A DNA stretch of 64,000 nucleotides from Terribium retamae (lineage in GTDB: Bacteria > Pseudomonadota > Alphaproteobacteria > Rhizobiales > Rhizobiaceae). Made by a program: the position numbers and the translations under genes. Each line of letters starts with the position of its first letter. The first letter of the stretch is position 1. A model generated the notes under the pieces. It saw only the letters and a list, made by a program, of their open reading frames with translations, made no database searches and was not told where the DNA came from. The stretch lies in NCBI RefSeq assembly GCF_022347545.1, contig NZ_JAKREW010000009.1, forward strand, positions 1 to 64,000, given 5' to 3'. Shown piece after piece: positions 17,492 to 27,100 of this stretch.

Positions 17492-19555
17492 ATGGACGAA
17501 ATGGACGACCTTTTCGGCAATCCGGACAAACAACCACAGCAGCCGGCGCGCACCAATGCGCGCCCTGCCGATCCGCTCGTGCAGGCAGCCAAGCGCACGC
17601 AAAGCGTGCCCAAGGATGGCAGCGAGGGCTACAGCGCGGCCGACATCGAAGTCCTGGAGGGATTGGAGCCGGTACGGCGCCGGCCTGGCATGTATATTGG
17701 CGGTACCGACGAGAAGGCGTTGCATCATCTCTTCGCCGAAGTCATCGACAACTCGATGGACGAAGCGGTTGCCGGCCATGCCACCTTCATCGAGGTGGAG
17801 CTGGGCGCCGACGGCTACCTCACCGTCACCGACAATGGCCGCGGCATTCCGGTCGATCCGCACCCAAAATTCAAAGACAAGTCGGCACTCGAAGTGATCA
17901 TGACGACGCTGCATGCCGGCGGCAAATTCGATTCCAAGGTCTATGAAACTTCGGGCGGTCTGCACGGCGTCGGCGTTTCTGTGGTCAATGCGCTTTCGGA
18001 TGACCTGGAGGTCGAGGTCGCGCGTGGGCGCAAACTCTACCGACAGCGCTTTTCGCGTGGCATCCCGCAGGGCGGGCTCGAATTCCTCGGTGATGTGCAG
18101 AACAGGCGCGGCACGCGGACCCGCTTTCATCCTGATCCGGACATCTTCGGCAAGGGCGCGCATTTCGAACCGGCCCGTATCTACCGTATGGCGCGTTCGA
18201 AGGCCTATCTGTTCGGTGGCGTGAATATCCGCTGGTCGTGCGACCCGTCGCTGATCAAGGACAAGGACCCGACACCGGCCAAGGCGGAATTCCACTTCCC
18301 GGGCGGTCTCGGCGACTACCTGAAGGCCTCGCTCGGCGACGAGATGCAGGTCACGCGCGAAATCTTCTCCGGCAAGAGCGAAAAGCAGGGCGGCCACGGC
18401 TCGCTGGAATGGGCCGTTACATGGTATGGCGGCGACGGCTTCCTCAACTCTTACTGCAACACCATCCCGACCGGCGAAGGCGGCACCCACGAGATGGGCT
18501 TCCGCAACGTGCTGACCCGAGGCTTGCGCGCCTATGCGGATCTGGTCGGCAACAAGCGCGCGTCCATCGTCACCTCGGAAGACGTGATGATTTCGGCCGC
18601 CGGCATGCTCTCCATCTTCATCCGCGAGCCGGAATTCGTCGGTCAGACCAAGGACAAGCTGGCCACGGTCGAAGCCATGCGAATCGTCGAAACCGCGCTG
18701 CGTGACCCGTTCGACCATTGGCTGGCGGACAATCCGCAGGAAGCCTCGAAGCTGCTTGACTGGGTGATTGCCCGCGCCGACGAACGTGTGCGCCGACGCC
18801 AGGAAAAGGAAGTGTCGCGCAAGAGCGCCGTGCGCAAGCTGCGCCTGCCCGGCAAGCTTGCCGACTGTACGCAGAACGCAGCAGCTGGCGCAGAATTGTT
18901 CATCGTCGAAGGCGACTCGGCCGGAGGCTCGGCCAAGCAGGCACGCGACCGTGCCATGCAGGCTGTTCTGCCGCTGCGCGGAAAGATCCTGAACGTTGCC
19001 AGCGCCGGCAGCGACAAGCTCGCAGCCAATCAGCAGATTTCAGACCTCGTCCAGGCGCTGGGTTGTGGCACGCGTTCCAAATACCGAGACGAGGATCTTC
19101 GCTACGACCGGGTCATCATCATGACCGACGCCGACGTCGACGGCGCCCACATCGCCTCGCTACTGATCACCTTCTTCTATCAGGAGATGCCGAACCTGAT
19201 CCGCGGTGGCCACCTCTTCATGGCCGTTCCGCCGCTCTATTCGCTTCGCCAGGGCGGCAAGATCGCCTATGCCCGCGATGACGCGCACAAGGACGAATTG
19301 CTGCGCACCGAATTCACTGGACGCGGCAAGGTCGAGATCGGTCGCTTCAAGGGCCTCGGCGAGATGATGGCAAGCCAGCTCAAGGAGACTACCATGGACC
19401 CGAGGAAGCGCACCTTGCTTCGGGTCGATGTGCTGGACGAGGAGACCGTGACCAAGGATGCGGTCGACGCGCTGATGGGTACCAAGCCCGAAGCACGCTT
19501 CCGGTTCATCCAGGAACGGGCCGAATTTGCGGCTGCCGACGCCCTGGATATCTGA
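17492..19555 (+). CDS. parE: DNA topoisomerase IV subunit B
   Basis: ATPase subunit of the decatenating topoisomerase; works with ParC, which is not in this window. In 687 residues, the GHKL ATPase has EVIDNSMDEAVAG (83-95) and TVTDNGRGIPVD (112-122), then HGVGVSVVNALSD. The TOPRIM domain has LFIVEGDSAGGSAKQARD and MTDADVDGAHIASLL, and the C-terminal RFKGLGEMMASQL is typical. ParE is preferred over GyrB because of the GGTDEKALHHLFAEVIDNSMDEA region and the short C-terminus. The frame is open upstream to 17240, but homology begins near MDEMDDLFG at 17492. The next gene starts 72 bp after the stop. Confidence 0.93.
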   Translation: MDEMDDLFGNPDKQPQQPARTNARPADPLVQAAKRTQSVPKDGSEGYSAADIEVLEGLEPVRRRPGMYIGGTDEKALHHLFAEVIDNSMDEAVAGHATFIEVELGADGYLTVTDNGRGIPVDPHPKFKDKSALEVIMTTLHAGGKFDSKVYETSGGLHGVGVSVVNALSDDLEVEVARGRKLYRQRFSRGIPQGGLEFLGDVQNRRGTRTRFHPDPDIFGKGAHFEPARIYRMARSKAYLFGGVNIRWSCDPSLIKDKDPTPAKAEFHFPGGLGDYLKASLGDEMQVTREIFSGKSEKQGGHGSLEWAVTWYGGDGFLNSYCNTIPTGEGGTHEMGFRNVLTRGLRAYADLVGNKRASIVTSEDVMISAAGMLSIFIREPEFVGQTKDKLATVEAMRIVETALRDPFDHWLADNPQEASKLLDWVIARADERVRRRQEKEVSRKSAVRKLRLPGKLADCTQNAAAGAELFIVEGDSAGGSAKQARDRAMQAVLPLRGKILNVASAGSDKLAANQQISDLVQALGCGTRSKYRDEDLRYDRVIIMTDADVDGAHIASLLITFFYQEMPNLIRGGHLFMAVPPLYSLRQGGKIAYARDDAHKDELLRTEFTGRGKVEIGRFKGLGEMMASQLKETTMDPRKRTLLRVDVLDEETVTKDAVDALMGTKPEARFRFIQERAEFAAADALDI

Positions 19556-19627
19556 GAAAGCGTTTGAAATCCATCAAGCCGGCATCCACGATCTACAAAC
19601 GGCCTCTGATTTCGCTCCGGAGATGAC

Positions 19628-21691
19628 GTGGTGAGTTGGGTGAAGCTGAAGGAATGGGTTGGCGCGACATTCGCCGGCTCGCTTCAGCCGACCCGCTCGG
19701 ATTGGATCTTCGCGCTGCGCACCACCTCCGCCGGTCTGATCGCACTCCTGGCGGCCTACGCTCTCAAACTCGAACACCCGCAATGGGCGATGATGACCGT
19801 TTTCATCGTCGCCCAGCCGGTCGCCGGCATGGTGCTGGCGAAAGGCTTCTATCGACTGGTCGGCACGATTGTCGGCGCGGCGGCAGCTGTCGGGTTCACC
19901 TTTGCCTTCGGCGGCAACCCCTGGCTCTTCGTCACCGTTCTTTCGCTTTGGATCGGGCTCTGCACGCTCGTCTCGTCGCTATTGCGGAATCCGGAAGCCT
20001 ATGGTGCGGCACTGGCCGGCTACACCGCGATGATCGTCGGCCTGCCTGCCTTCGGGCAATCCCACCTAGTTACAGACCTCGCCGTCGCCCGCTGCCTTGA
20101 AATCATCCTCGGTATCGTCTGCGCAGCGGTGACCAGCCGGCTGATCCTGCCGCGGCTCGCCGGCTCCGCGATCAAGGCCCGCCTTGAACGCTGTATCCTC
20201 GACCTTGCCACCTATACCCGCGGAGCTTTCACCGGAGCTGAACCCGCCAAGCTAGACGCACTCTACCGCAAGCTGGTCGCCGACACGCAGACGCTGGGCG
20301 AAATGCGCGCCTATGCGCGACTGGAGGCACCCAGCGTGGCAACGCGCGCGCACCCGGTGCGGCGGACCATCGGCCATCTGCTTTCCGCCCTTTCGGCGGC
20401 ACGCATGCTGCATACTCACGCTGCGCCGCAGAATGCCGCCCTCCTGCCCGTGCGAGGACGACTGAAAGCGCTGGTCACCGACATCGCCGAAACGCCGAAT
20501 TCGCTCGAAGATACAAAGCACTGGGAGGCCGAGCTCACCGCGATTGCCAACGAAGCCCTGCACGCTCCCGATCGCGTCCCGAATGACAGTCAGGATCCGG
20601 TGGGAACGATCACTCGCCTCACCGTCGCCGGCGAACTTGCGCAATCGCTCCGCGAGGTGCTGCGCGGTCTCGATGCCGTGCGCCGGCCGACCACCGAAAA
20701 GGCCATGCGCCAACGCCGGCAGCCGGCGCTGATCGTGCATCGGGACCATCATGCGGCCTGGCGCAACGCTATCCGCGCCACGGTGGCGACTATGCTCGTC
20801 GCCAGTTTCTGGCTGGCTACCCGCTGGTCGGAAGCGGCCGGCACGCTGATCCTCGTCGCGGTCGTATCGAGCCTGTTCGCATCGAGGCCGAACCCGGCTC
20901 AGGTCTCCTGGGGTTTTTTCAAGGGCACCTTGCTGGCGCTGCCGGTCGCCTTCGTCATTGGCCAACTTGCTTTGCCGGCCCTGCCCGGCTTTGGCTGGTT
21001 CGTATTGTTCGTAGTGCCGATCCTGGTGCCTGCGGCTCTCGGCATGGCCAATCCGCGTCTTGTCGGCGCCGCGACCGCTTTTGCCATCAACTTTCTTGCC
21101 TTCCTCAACCCGCACCAGGGCATGAGTTACGATCCCGTCGCCTTCTTCGCCGGCTCGATTTCAGTCCTGGTCGGCATCCTGATCGCCATCGGTGTGTTCA
21201 TGGTCGTGTTGCCGGTCGATCCCATCGCCACCGCACGCCGCATTGCCGATGCCATGCGTGAGGATCTGGTGCGGCTGTGCCTGCACGACCGCATTCCGCG
21301 CCGTTCTGCCTTCGAAAGCCTCGCCTATGACCGCGTCAACCAGATGATGCCGCTGATGCAGCAGGCCGGCCGCAAGAGTGAAGCCCTGTTCGACGGCAGC
21401 GTTGCTTCGGTGATGGTGGGACTGGAACTGCTGCGCCTGCGCATCGATCAGAAAGCAGGAAGCCTCCCCTCGGCGATGACGCAAAACATCAGCGATTTCC
21501 TGCGGCAACTGGCACGCAACCTGCTCGTGCAAATGCCGAATGAGACCTGGACCGCCAGCATCGCCACCATGCGCGCAGACGCGACTGCGATTGCTGCCGC
21601 GGGAACGCCGGACGCGTTGCGCAGCGCGGCCTCGCTGCGCGTAGTTGCCGCGGCAGCCGAAGACTATCCGGACTTCTTTCGCAAGGACTGA
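19628..21691 (+). CDS. FUSC-family (aromatic acid exporter-like) inner membrane protein
   Basis: A 687-residue protein with two membrane blocks of about six helices each (about 27-190 and 380-530) separated by and followed by soluble helical parts, the layout of the FUSC/AaeB family, which includes p-hydroxybenzoic acid and fusaric acid efflux components. The first block contains HPQWAMMTVFIVAQP, typical of the family. The predicted start is GTG 19628 behind CCGGAGATGAC. No HlyD-like AaeA partner lies next to it, so a role in aromatic acid efflux is only a family-level suggestion. Confidence 0.82.
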   Translation: MVSWVKLKEWVGATFAGSLQPTRSDWIFALRTTSAGLIALLAAYALKLEHPQWAMMTVFIVAQPVAGMVLAKGFYRLVGTIVGAAAAVGFTFAFGGNPWLFVTVLSLWIGLCTLVSSLLRNPEAYGAALAGYTAMIVGLPAFGQSHLVTDLAVARCLEIILGIVCAAVTSRLILPRLAGSAIKARLERCILDLATYTRGAFTGAEPAKLDALYRKLVADTQTLGEMRAYARLEAPSVATRAHPVRRTIGHLLSALSAARMLHTHAAPQNAALLPVRGRLKALVTDIAETPNSLEDTKHWEAELTAIANEALHAPDRVPNDSQDPVGTITRLTVAGELAQSLREVLRGLDAVRRPTTEKAMRQRRQPALIVHRDHHAAWRNAIRATVATMLVASFWLATRWSEAAGTLILVAVVSSLFASRPNPAQVSWGFFKGTLLALPVAFVIGQLALPALPGFGWFVLFVVPILVPAALGMANPRLVGAATAFAINFLAFLNPHQGMSYDPVAFFAGSISVLVGILIAIGVFMVVLPVDPIATARRIADAMREDLVRLCLHDRIPRRSAFESLAYDRVNQMMPLMQQAGRKSEALFDGSVASVMVGLELLRLRIDQKAGSLPSAMTQNISDFLRQLARNLLVQMPNETWTASIATMRADATAIAAAGTPDALRSAASLRVVAAAAEDYPDFFRKD

Positions 21692-21744
21692 GATCGGACC
21701 TGTCCACGGCTACCGTTGGTGCGAAGCGCGATATTGAGCAAGGT

Positions 21745-22875
21745 TTATGCGGCGGCAATGGCCAATGCATGACCGCGCGCATTCTGGCGCAGCGCGTCCA
21801 GGTGGATGGACTTTATGAGGGTCGCCAAATCGCCGCTAGCCTGCTGTCCACCCAATTCCTTGAGCATCAGCCAGCTTACCTCCTGCACTCCGGCGACGCG
21901 CTTGCCGTTGGCGACCTCACGCCACACTTTCAGTGCTCTGAGGATGACGCCGTGCATGCCAGCCGATAGTCCCGCGGAAGTGAAGAGCGCCTGCAGCGCG
22001 ACATCGTTGCCGCCAGCGAGAAGTGCCCTCACCCGCTGTTCCGATTGGCCGGTGAGTGCCACCAGCACCGCGCCGAAGAAATCGACCTTGCCATGCGCCA
22101 CGGTGCGAATGATGAAGGAGGCCGTAAGGTCGCCTCGCAGGCGCAGGTGCTCGACAAGGGCAGGATGTTCGGCTGCCTGCGTGCTCTCGATCAGGGTGAC
22201 GGAGGCCTTGACGCAGGCATCACGCAACACGCGCTCAGCGCGCGCCGACCCCATCAGCGCCAGCACCAGAGGCGAGCCCTTCAGGGCATCGCCCAGCTTG
22301 ACCAGGAGCATGTGGCGGCAATCCGCGGGCAGTGTGTTATGCGCAATCAGCGCTTCGCGCACTGCCGGCACGTGGCCATGACGTTCGGCAATGCGGCGAT
22401 AACTCATCGAAGCAATCGCTGCACCTGGATTGGAAAGCAGCGTCACGCAGGCCGCGGCCTCGCCGATCTCGGCGATCGCCGCGGCGACCGTCATCGAAAC
22501 GGCCGGCCGATCCGCGATCAGCTCTTGCGTCGCCTTCTGGCCGCTGGCGACCCGGTCGATCAAATCAGCGTCGGTCAGCAGCGGCGAGCGTGCGAGAACC
22601 AGACTGGCTACCTCCGGCTGATCCGAAGCCAGTGCCGCGATGATCTGCATTGGGGCGTGATGACTCATCGAGAGCGCCTCGGCCATGGCAGCCCGCACCT
22701 TGGAGGAGGCATCGTCGAGCAGCAGGGTCAAGGCAGCCTCGGCCGCACAACGATCCTCAAAGGCAAGATCACGATTCACGTACGCGCGCGCCAGCGCACT
22801 TGCGGCCGCCGCACGCTCCGAGACCCTTGCTGTGCCGACCCATTTCAGAAAATGAGGAACAACCATGCCCACCAT
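21745..22875 (-). CDS. DUF2336 domain-containing protein
   Basis: A 376-residue all-helical, Ala-rich protein with HEAT-like repeats, matching the DUF2336 family found mainly in alphaproteobacteria. Repeated units such as LLLDDASSKVRAAMAEAL and ALASDQPEVASLVLARSPLLTD are characteristic. Function is not established; such repeats usually mediate protein contacts. Three in-frame starts exist (GTG 22896, ATG 22875, ATG 22866); ATG 22875 is chosen because CTGGGG lies at ribosome-site distance upstream. It stands alone, convergent with the FUSC gene. Confidence 0.8.
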   Translation of the reverse strand: MVGMVVPHFLKWVGTARVSERAAAASALARAYVNRDLAFEDRCAAEAALTLLLDDASSKVRAAMAEALSMSHHAPMQIIAALASDQPEVASLVLARSPLLTDADLIDRVASGQKATQELIADRPAVSMTVAAAIAEIGEAAACVTLLSNPGAAIASMSYRRIAERHGHVPAVREALIAHNTLPADCRHMLLVKLGDALKGSPLVLALMGSARAERVLRDACVKASVTLIESTQAAEHPALVEHLRLRGDLTASFIIRTVAHGKVDFFGAVLVALTGQSEQRVRALLAGGNDVALQALFTSAGLSAGMHGVILRALKVWREVANGKRVAGVQEVSWLMLKELGGQQASGDLATLIKSIHLDALRQNARGHALAIAAA

Positions 22876-23016
22876 TTCATACCCCAGCCGGCACACAATC
22901 CGGCAAACCCGAAAAAGACGTTAGGCAGAAATGGTTTACGAAGCGTTCACCATAAATTTTAACCAGCTTGCGGCCCCCCTCCGCTAAGCCTATCAAGCGG
23001 GAAATGGAGGATCACC

Positions 23017-23469
23017 ATGCCCGGTCTTTATCTGGAAGAGTTCACCGTCGGCCGCAACTTCCAACACACGCTGCGCAAGACGGTGACCGAGAGCGACAAC
23101 ATGCTGTTTTCGGTCATGACGCTCAATCCGCAGCCGCTGCACATCGATTTCGACTTCGCGTCCAAGACCGAATGGGGCAAGCCGCTCGTGAACTCCCTGT
23201 TCACACTCGGTCTCATGATCGGCATCGCGGTCAATGACCTCACCGTCGGCACCACGGTCGCCAATCTGGGCATGAAGGAGACGACCTTCCCGCACCCGGT
23301 CTTTCACGGCGACACGATCCGCGTGGAGACCACGGTTGTCTCGGTGCGGGAGTCGAAATCGAAGCCCGACCGCGGCATCGTCGAATTCGAACACCGCGCC
23401 TACAACCAGGACAATGTGCTCGTCGCCAAATGCATCCGCCAGGCGATGATGCTCAAGAGGCCGGCCTGA
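23017..23469 (+). CDS. MaoC-family (R)-specific enoyl-CoA hydratase-like protein
   Basis: A hot-dog-fold dehydratase of 150 residues acting on acyl-CoA-type substrates. MaoC features are FTVGRNFQHTLRKTVTESD at the N-terminus (catalytic-type region with Asp followed by LNPQPLHIDFDFA), and the later VFHGDTIRVETTVVSV strand. A strong ribosome site (AATGGAGGATCACC) fixes the start. The stop overlaps the start of the CitE-like gene (TGATG), so the two enzymes are made together. This pair (hydratase plus C-C lyase on CoA esters) resembles mesaconyl/malyl-CoA chemistry, but the substrate is not determined by sequence. Confidence 0.87.
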   Translation: MPGLYLEEFTVGRNFQHTLRKTVTESDNMLFSVMTLNPQPLHIDFDFASKTEWGKPLVNSLFTLGLMIGIAVNDLTVGTTVANLGMKETTFPHPVFHGDTIRVETTVVSVRESKSKPDRGIVEFEHRAYNQDNVLVAKCIRQAMMLKRPA

Positions 23470-24350
23470 TGCGGTCGCTGCTGTTTGTTCCGGGTGATTC
23501 CGAACGCAAGCTGGAAAAAGCGTTCGCTTCGGAAACGGACGTCGTCGTCGTCGATCTGGAGGATTCGGTCGCAGCCCAGAACAAGGCGATCGCGCGCGAG
23601 GTTGCTGCGGGATTCATCAGCCATCACCGCACGGATACCAAGGCAGCCGTCTATGTTCGTGTCAATGATCTGACCACTGGTCTCACCGACGACGATTTGG
23701 TCGCGGTCGTCGGCGCGAAGCCAGACGGCATCATGCTGCCGAAATCGAACAGCGGGCAAGATATACAGCAATTGTCGGCCAAGCTTCGTGTCCAAGAAGC
23801 GCGCGCAGGCCTGGTCGATGGCGCCATCCGTATTCTGCCGATCATTACCGAAACGGCGACGGGTGTGCTGGCTGCGGCCAGTTACGCTGGCGCAAGCAGC
23901 CGCCTGTCGGGCCTCACCTGGGGCGCGGAAGACCTGTCGGCGGCGATCGGTGCCCGCACAGCGAGAGACGAGAACGGTCGTTACACCGACGTCTTTCGAC
24001 TTGCCCGCACGATGACGCTGCTTGCCGCCTCAGCTGCTGAAGTTGCGGCTGTCGACACGGTATTTCCGAACTTCAGCGACATGGCCGCCTTCGAGGCCGA
24101 ATGCGTCGAGGCCGAGCGTGATGGCTTCACCGCCAAAATGGCGATCCATCCGGCCCAAGTGGCGGTGATCAACGAAGCCTTCACACCATCCAAAGAGGCT
24201 GTCGAACGCTCTGTCGCCATCGTCGCGGCCTTCACCGCCGCCGGCAATCCGGGCGTCGTCGGCATCGAGGGCAAGATGTATGACCGCCCGCATCTGCGGC
24301 TAGCCGAACGCCTGCTGGCACGGGCCAAGGCAGCAGGCGTCGGCGAATAA
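23469..24350 (+). CDS. CitE-like CoA ester lyase (HpcH/HpaI aldolase superfamily)
   Basis: A 293-residue TIM-barrel lyase/thioesterase-type enzyme of the citrate lyase beta/malyl-CoA lyase family. MRSLLFVPGDSERKLEKA, VVVVDLEDSVA (Mg and substrate contacts), DGIMLPKSNSG and WGAEDLSAAIGA are family motifs. It begins within the stop of the MaoC gene by a one-base overlap, showing a two-gene operon. Family members cleave or hydrolyse malyl-, methylmalyl- or citramalyl-CoA; which one this handles cannot be told. The stop is 7 bp before the convergent nitroreductase gene. Confidence 0.88.
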   Translation: MRSLLFVPGDSERKLEKAFASETDVVVVDLEDSVAAQNKAIAREVAAGFISHHRTDTKAAVYVRVNDLTTGLTDDDLVAVVGAKPDGIMLPKSNSGQDIQQLSAKLRVQEARAGLVDGAIRILPIITETATGVLAAASYAGASSRLSGLTWGAEDLSAAIGARTARDENGRYTDVFRLARTMTLLAASAAEVAAVDTVFPNFSDMAAFEAECVEAERDGFTAKMAIHPAQVAVINEAFTPSKEAVERSVAIVAAFTAAGNPGVVGIEGKMYDRPHLRLAERLLARAKAAGVGE

Positions 24351-24357
24351 CGTAAGC

Positions 24358-24951
24358 CTAGTCGGCGCGTGCCTTCCACGGTCCGGCATAATCCGCGTAG
24401 AGAGTCGAAATATTCGGCCTTGGGCGCTCCGGCGCAGTGCCGGAAAATGTTCCGATATGGACAAAGCCGATGACACGCTCGTCGGGTGCAAGCCCCAGGA
24501 TCGCGCGTCCTTCCGGCACATCGGAATACCAGTTGCTGATCATGTTGGTGCCGTAGCCCAGCGCGTTGGCGGCAATCATGAGGTTCATTGCGGCCATGCC
24601 GCCCGAAAGGAACTTCTCCCATTCCGGGATCTTCGGGTGAGCTTTCGGCACCGACACGACCCCAATCACAAGAGGTGCACGCGAGAAGCGGGCGAGTTCC
24701 TGATCGCGACGAACGTCGCTGAGCGGCCCCTCGCGGCTCTCTGCAAGTGCGACAAGCTTCTTGCCGACCTCCACGCGCGCCTCGCCGCGATAAAGGATGA
24801 AACGCCATGGCTCCAGCTTGCCATGATCCGGCACACGCGATGCAGCCGCGATGATGGTGGCGATCTCGGCATCCGAGGGCGCCGGCGCCTTCAGTTCCGG
24901 GATGGGAGCAGAATTTCGGGTCAGCAGGTAGTCGAGGATCGGCTGCGTCAT
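24358..24951 (-). CDS. Nitroreductase-family FMN oxidoreductase
   Basis: A 197-residue flavoprotein of the YdjA-like nitroreductase group. Family features are LDYLLTRNSAPIPEL at the N-terminus, DHGKLEPWRFILYRGEA (FMN phosphate and ribityl contacts) and GGMAAMNLMIAANALGYGTN with the late IGFVHIGT. It reduces nitro compounds or quinones using NAD(P)H; the natural substrate is unknown. ATG 24951 is chosen because the upstream open frame (to 25020) is Arg/Ser/Cys-rich and unlike the family. It is divergent from the next gene with 153 bp between. Confidence 0.85.
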   Translation of the reverse strand: MTQPILDYLLTRNSAPIPELKAPAPSDAEIATIIAAASRVPDHGKLEPWRFILYRGEARVEVGKKLVALAESREGPLSDVRRDQELARFSRAPLVIGVVSVPKAHPKIPEWEKFLSGGMAAMNLMIAANALGYGTNMISNWYSDVPEGRAILGLAPDERVIGFVHIGTFSGTAPERPRPNISTLYADYAGPWKARAD

Positions 24952-25104
24952 GCGCGGTTCTCCTGAATTGGGTTGGGCTGAAGCGCGCGATGGGCATCGG
25001 CTGCTCTGGCAACGGCGCAAACTGCACCGAAAAAGAGCCTCGTGGCTTCCCCGCCAGACTCTTCAGCCTTGAAATTGCCACCGGCTTGGGCTTCAACGCA
25101 AGGC

Positions 25105-26067
25105 ATGTTCGCCGGGCTTCGCCGACTTTCGCTGACTGTTTTCGGAGCCACGCTCGGCATGGCTCTGGCGTTGCCTGCCGGCGCCAAGGATCCCGACGCG
25201 ATCGACAACCTCAAACTGCCCGGTATTTCCACCTATGCGCCACCGCACGCAGCTACGCAGCTTGCGCGCGGCGAAGGCGAGATCACACTCAGCGCGCAAC
25301 TGACCGACAAGGGCGAGGAAATCACACGCGGCCTGATCTGGCGTGTCTTTCTCCCCGAACCCGGCGCAGACGGCAAATTGCCACTGGTCGCATCGGCGCA
25401 AGGGGGGACGGCCGCTTTCCAGCTGCAACCAGGCAGTTATCTGGTTCATGCCTCCTACGGGCGTGCCGGCGCCACCAAACGCATCACGGTCGGGCGGGAT
25501 GCCAAACGCGAAAGCATGGTTCTCGATGCCGGGGGACTGAAGCTCGACGCCACGCTTGCAGGCGGTATTCGCATTCCACGCGAGAAACTGCGTTTTTCGA
25601 TCTATGAAGCGCGTTCCGGCAAGGATGACGAAAAAGCGCTCATCATTCCCAACGTGCAGCCGAATTCCGTCGTACGACTGAATGCCGGCGTCTATAACGT
25701 CGTCTCCACCTATGGTTCCGTAAACGCCGTTATCCGATCCGACATCCGTGTGGAAGCTGGCAAGCTCACTGAGGCCACCGTCGAGCACCGTGCTGCCGAA
25801 ATCACTCTGAAGCTGGTGCGCGACGCCGGTGGCGAAGCGCTGGCCGACACGTCCTGGTCGGTGCTCAACGAATCCGGCGACTCCATCAAGGAAGCCGTCG
25901 GCGCCTTCGCGCCCATGGTGCTGGCTGAAGGCAACTACACGGTCATCGCCAAGAACCGTGATCGCATCTACCAGAAGGACCTGACGGTCGAAGCCGGCAA
26001 GAATGGCGAGGTCGAGGTCGTGGCGTCCGAAGCTACGGCAATCGATCCAGCTGAAGGCGCCGACTGA
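25105..26067 (+). CDS. Exported protein with repeated beta-sandwich-like segments
   Basis: Not recognised as a named family. The 320-residue protein starts with a clear Sec signal (MFAGLRRLSLTVFGATLG, cleavage near ALPAGA-K, residue 28). The mature part has three or four units of about 70-90 residues, each with a similar pattern: a strand pair with a Gly-Asn/Leu-X-Pro-Gly turn (LQPGSYLVHASYG, LNAGVYNVVSTYG, LAEGNYTVIAKNR). This looks like carboxypeptidase-regulatory or CARDB-like beta-sandwich folds in the periplasm or on the surface. It abuts the convergent acyltransferase gene with no space. An in-frame GTG at 25042 would precede the signal peptide and is rejected. Confidence 0.75.
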   Translation: MFAGLRRLSLTVFGATLGMALALPAGAKDPDAIDNLKLPGISTYAPPHAATQLARGEGEITLSAQLTDKGEEITRGLIWRVFLPEPGADGKLPLVASAQGGTAAFQLQPGSYLVHASYGRAGATKRITVGRDAKRESMVLDAGGLKLDATLAGGIRIPREKLRFSIYEARSGKDDEKALIIPNVQPNSVVRLNAGVYNVVSTYGSVNAVIRSDIRVEAGKLTEATVEHRAAEITLKLVRDAGGEALADTSWSVLNESGDSIKEAVGAFAPMVLAEGNYTVIAKNRDRIYQKDLTVEAGKNGEVEVVASEATAIDPAEGAD

Positions 26068-27006
26068 TCAGGCTGCGGCCCGACGAAACCGTCGGCGCAG
26101 GAATTTCACCCGATGGGCTGGTTCGGTGGGCGCCAGATCGAATACGGCGCGGTAGAGTCTCGCCAGCAGAACCTTGCGATCACGCAACGGATCAAGATCT
26201 TCCGGCGTCAGCACCTTGCCGATCCTTACCTCGATCGAGCGTCCCGCAAGCCTGGCGAATTCGCGGATCAGCAGCGAAATCCTGAGGGTCAGCGAGGCCT
26301 TGCCGACAAAACGTGCAAAGCGCCCTTCGCGCTCGGCCAAATTCATCGGGCCGCTGACCAGATGGAACAGCCGACCGTTCTGGCCGGCGAAATGCATCGG
26401 GATCACCGAGGCTCTGGCTTCCTGCACCAACCGCGCCGGGAACATTTTCCACGGCAAATCCTGGGCCCGCCCGAAACCTTTCGGTGCCGTGGCGACGCCG
26501 CCAGCCGGGAAGACGACGATGGTCACGCCTTCCTTCAGCAGCCGCATAGCCTCGTGGCGGATCGCCATGTTGGCCTTCACCGCTTCCTTCGTGTCGGAAA
26601 AGTCGACCGGCAACGAATAGGCCTCCATCTCACGGATGCGCAAGAGATCCTTGTGAATCATCACCTTGAACGGTCGACCAAGTTTTTCAGCCAGCGAAAG
26701 CACGGCAATGCCGTCACCGATGCCGAAAGGATGATTGGCAACGATAACCAGTGGCGTATCGGGAAGATCCGCAGGCGGCCACTGATCGGCGCAGCGTACA
26801 CGCACATCGATAAGGTCGAGCATGCGCCCGAAGACACGATCGCCGGTCGGCACGATATTGCGGCGCCACAGATCATAAAGGGCAGCAAAGCGATCGCGCC
26901 CCGACAATCCCTCGACGGAACGAATAAACCAGCGTGTAAACGCCGGTTGGCCCGCATTAGCGTAAGAAAGCTCCGGAAACGGTCTTTCGCGCGATCTCAG
27001 CTTCAT
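26068..27006 (-). CDS. Lysophospholipid acyltransferase-family protein (PlsC superfamily)
   Basis: A 312-residue acyltransferase. The catalytic block is VIVANHPFGIGDG at 87-99 (N91-H92 ... D98, an H-x5-D variant of the usual H-x4-D), followed by VMIHKDLLRI and the TIVVFPAGGVATAPKG substrate-binding block. ALLxRLYRAVF near the C-terminus is typical. The family makes phosphatidic acid or ornithine lipids; whether this acylates lysophosphatidic acid, lyso-ornithine lipid or another acceptor cannot be decided. It abuts the convergent exported-protein gene without spacing. Confidence 0.82.
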   Translation of the reverse strand: MKLRSRERPFPELSYANAGQPAFTRWFIRSVEGLSGRDRFAALYDLWRRNIVPTGDRVFGRMLDLIDVRVRCADQWPPADLPDTPLVIVANHPFGIGDGIAVLSLAEKLGRPFKVMIHKDLLRIREMEAYSLPVDFSDTKEAVKANMAIRHEAMRLLKEGVTIVVFPAGGVATAPKGFGRAQDLPWKMFPARLVQEARASVIPMHFAGQNGRLFHLVSGPMNLAEREGRFARFVGKASLTLRISLLIREFARLAGRSIEVRIGKVLTPEDLDPLRDRKVLLARLYRAVFDLAPTEPAHRVKFLRRRFRRAAA

Positions 27007-27052
27007 GCCCTGTCGTTAACCGCCTTGGATGACGCCAACGTGACGCCGATAA

Positions 27053-27082
27053 GAAAACGGCGGAGGACCGAGCCACCGCCGT
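27053..27082 (-). terminator. Terminator after thrS
   Basis: ACGGCGG and CCGCCGT form the stem of a hairpin with a 12-base loop between thrS and the acyltransferase gene. Read on the minus strand the stem is followed by TTTTC. The plus-strand side also runs into CTTTTC, so it could work in both directions. Confidence 0.7.
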
Positions 27083-27100
27083 CTTTTCTAGGATCCTGAA

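Noticed and set aside
17378..18718. A 446-codon minus-strand frame opposite parE
   Set aside because: Antisense shadow of a conserved gene.
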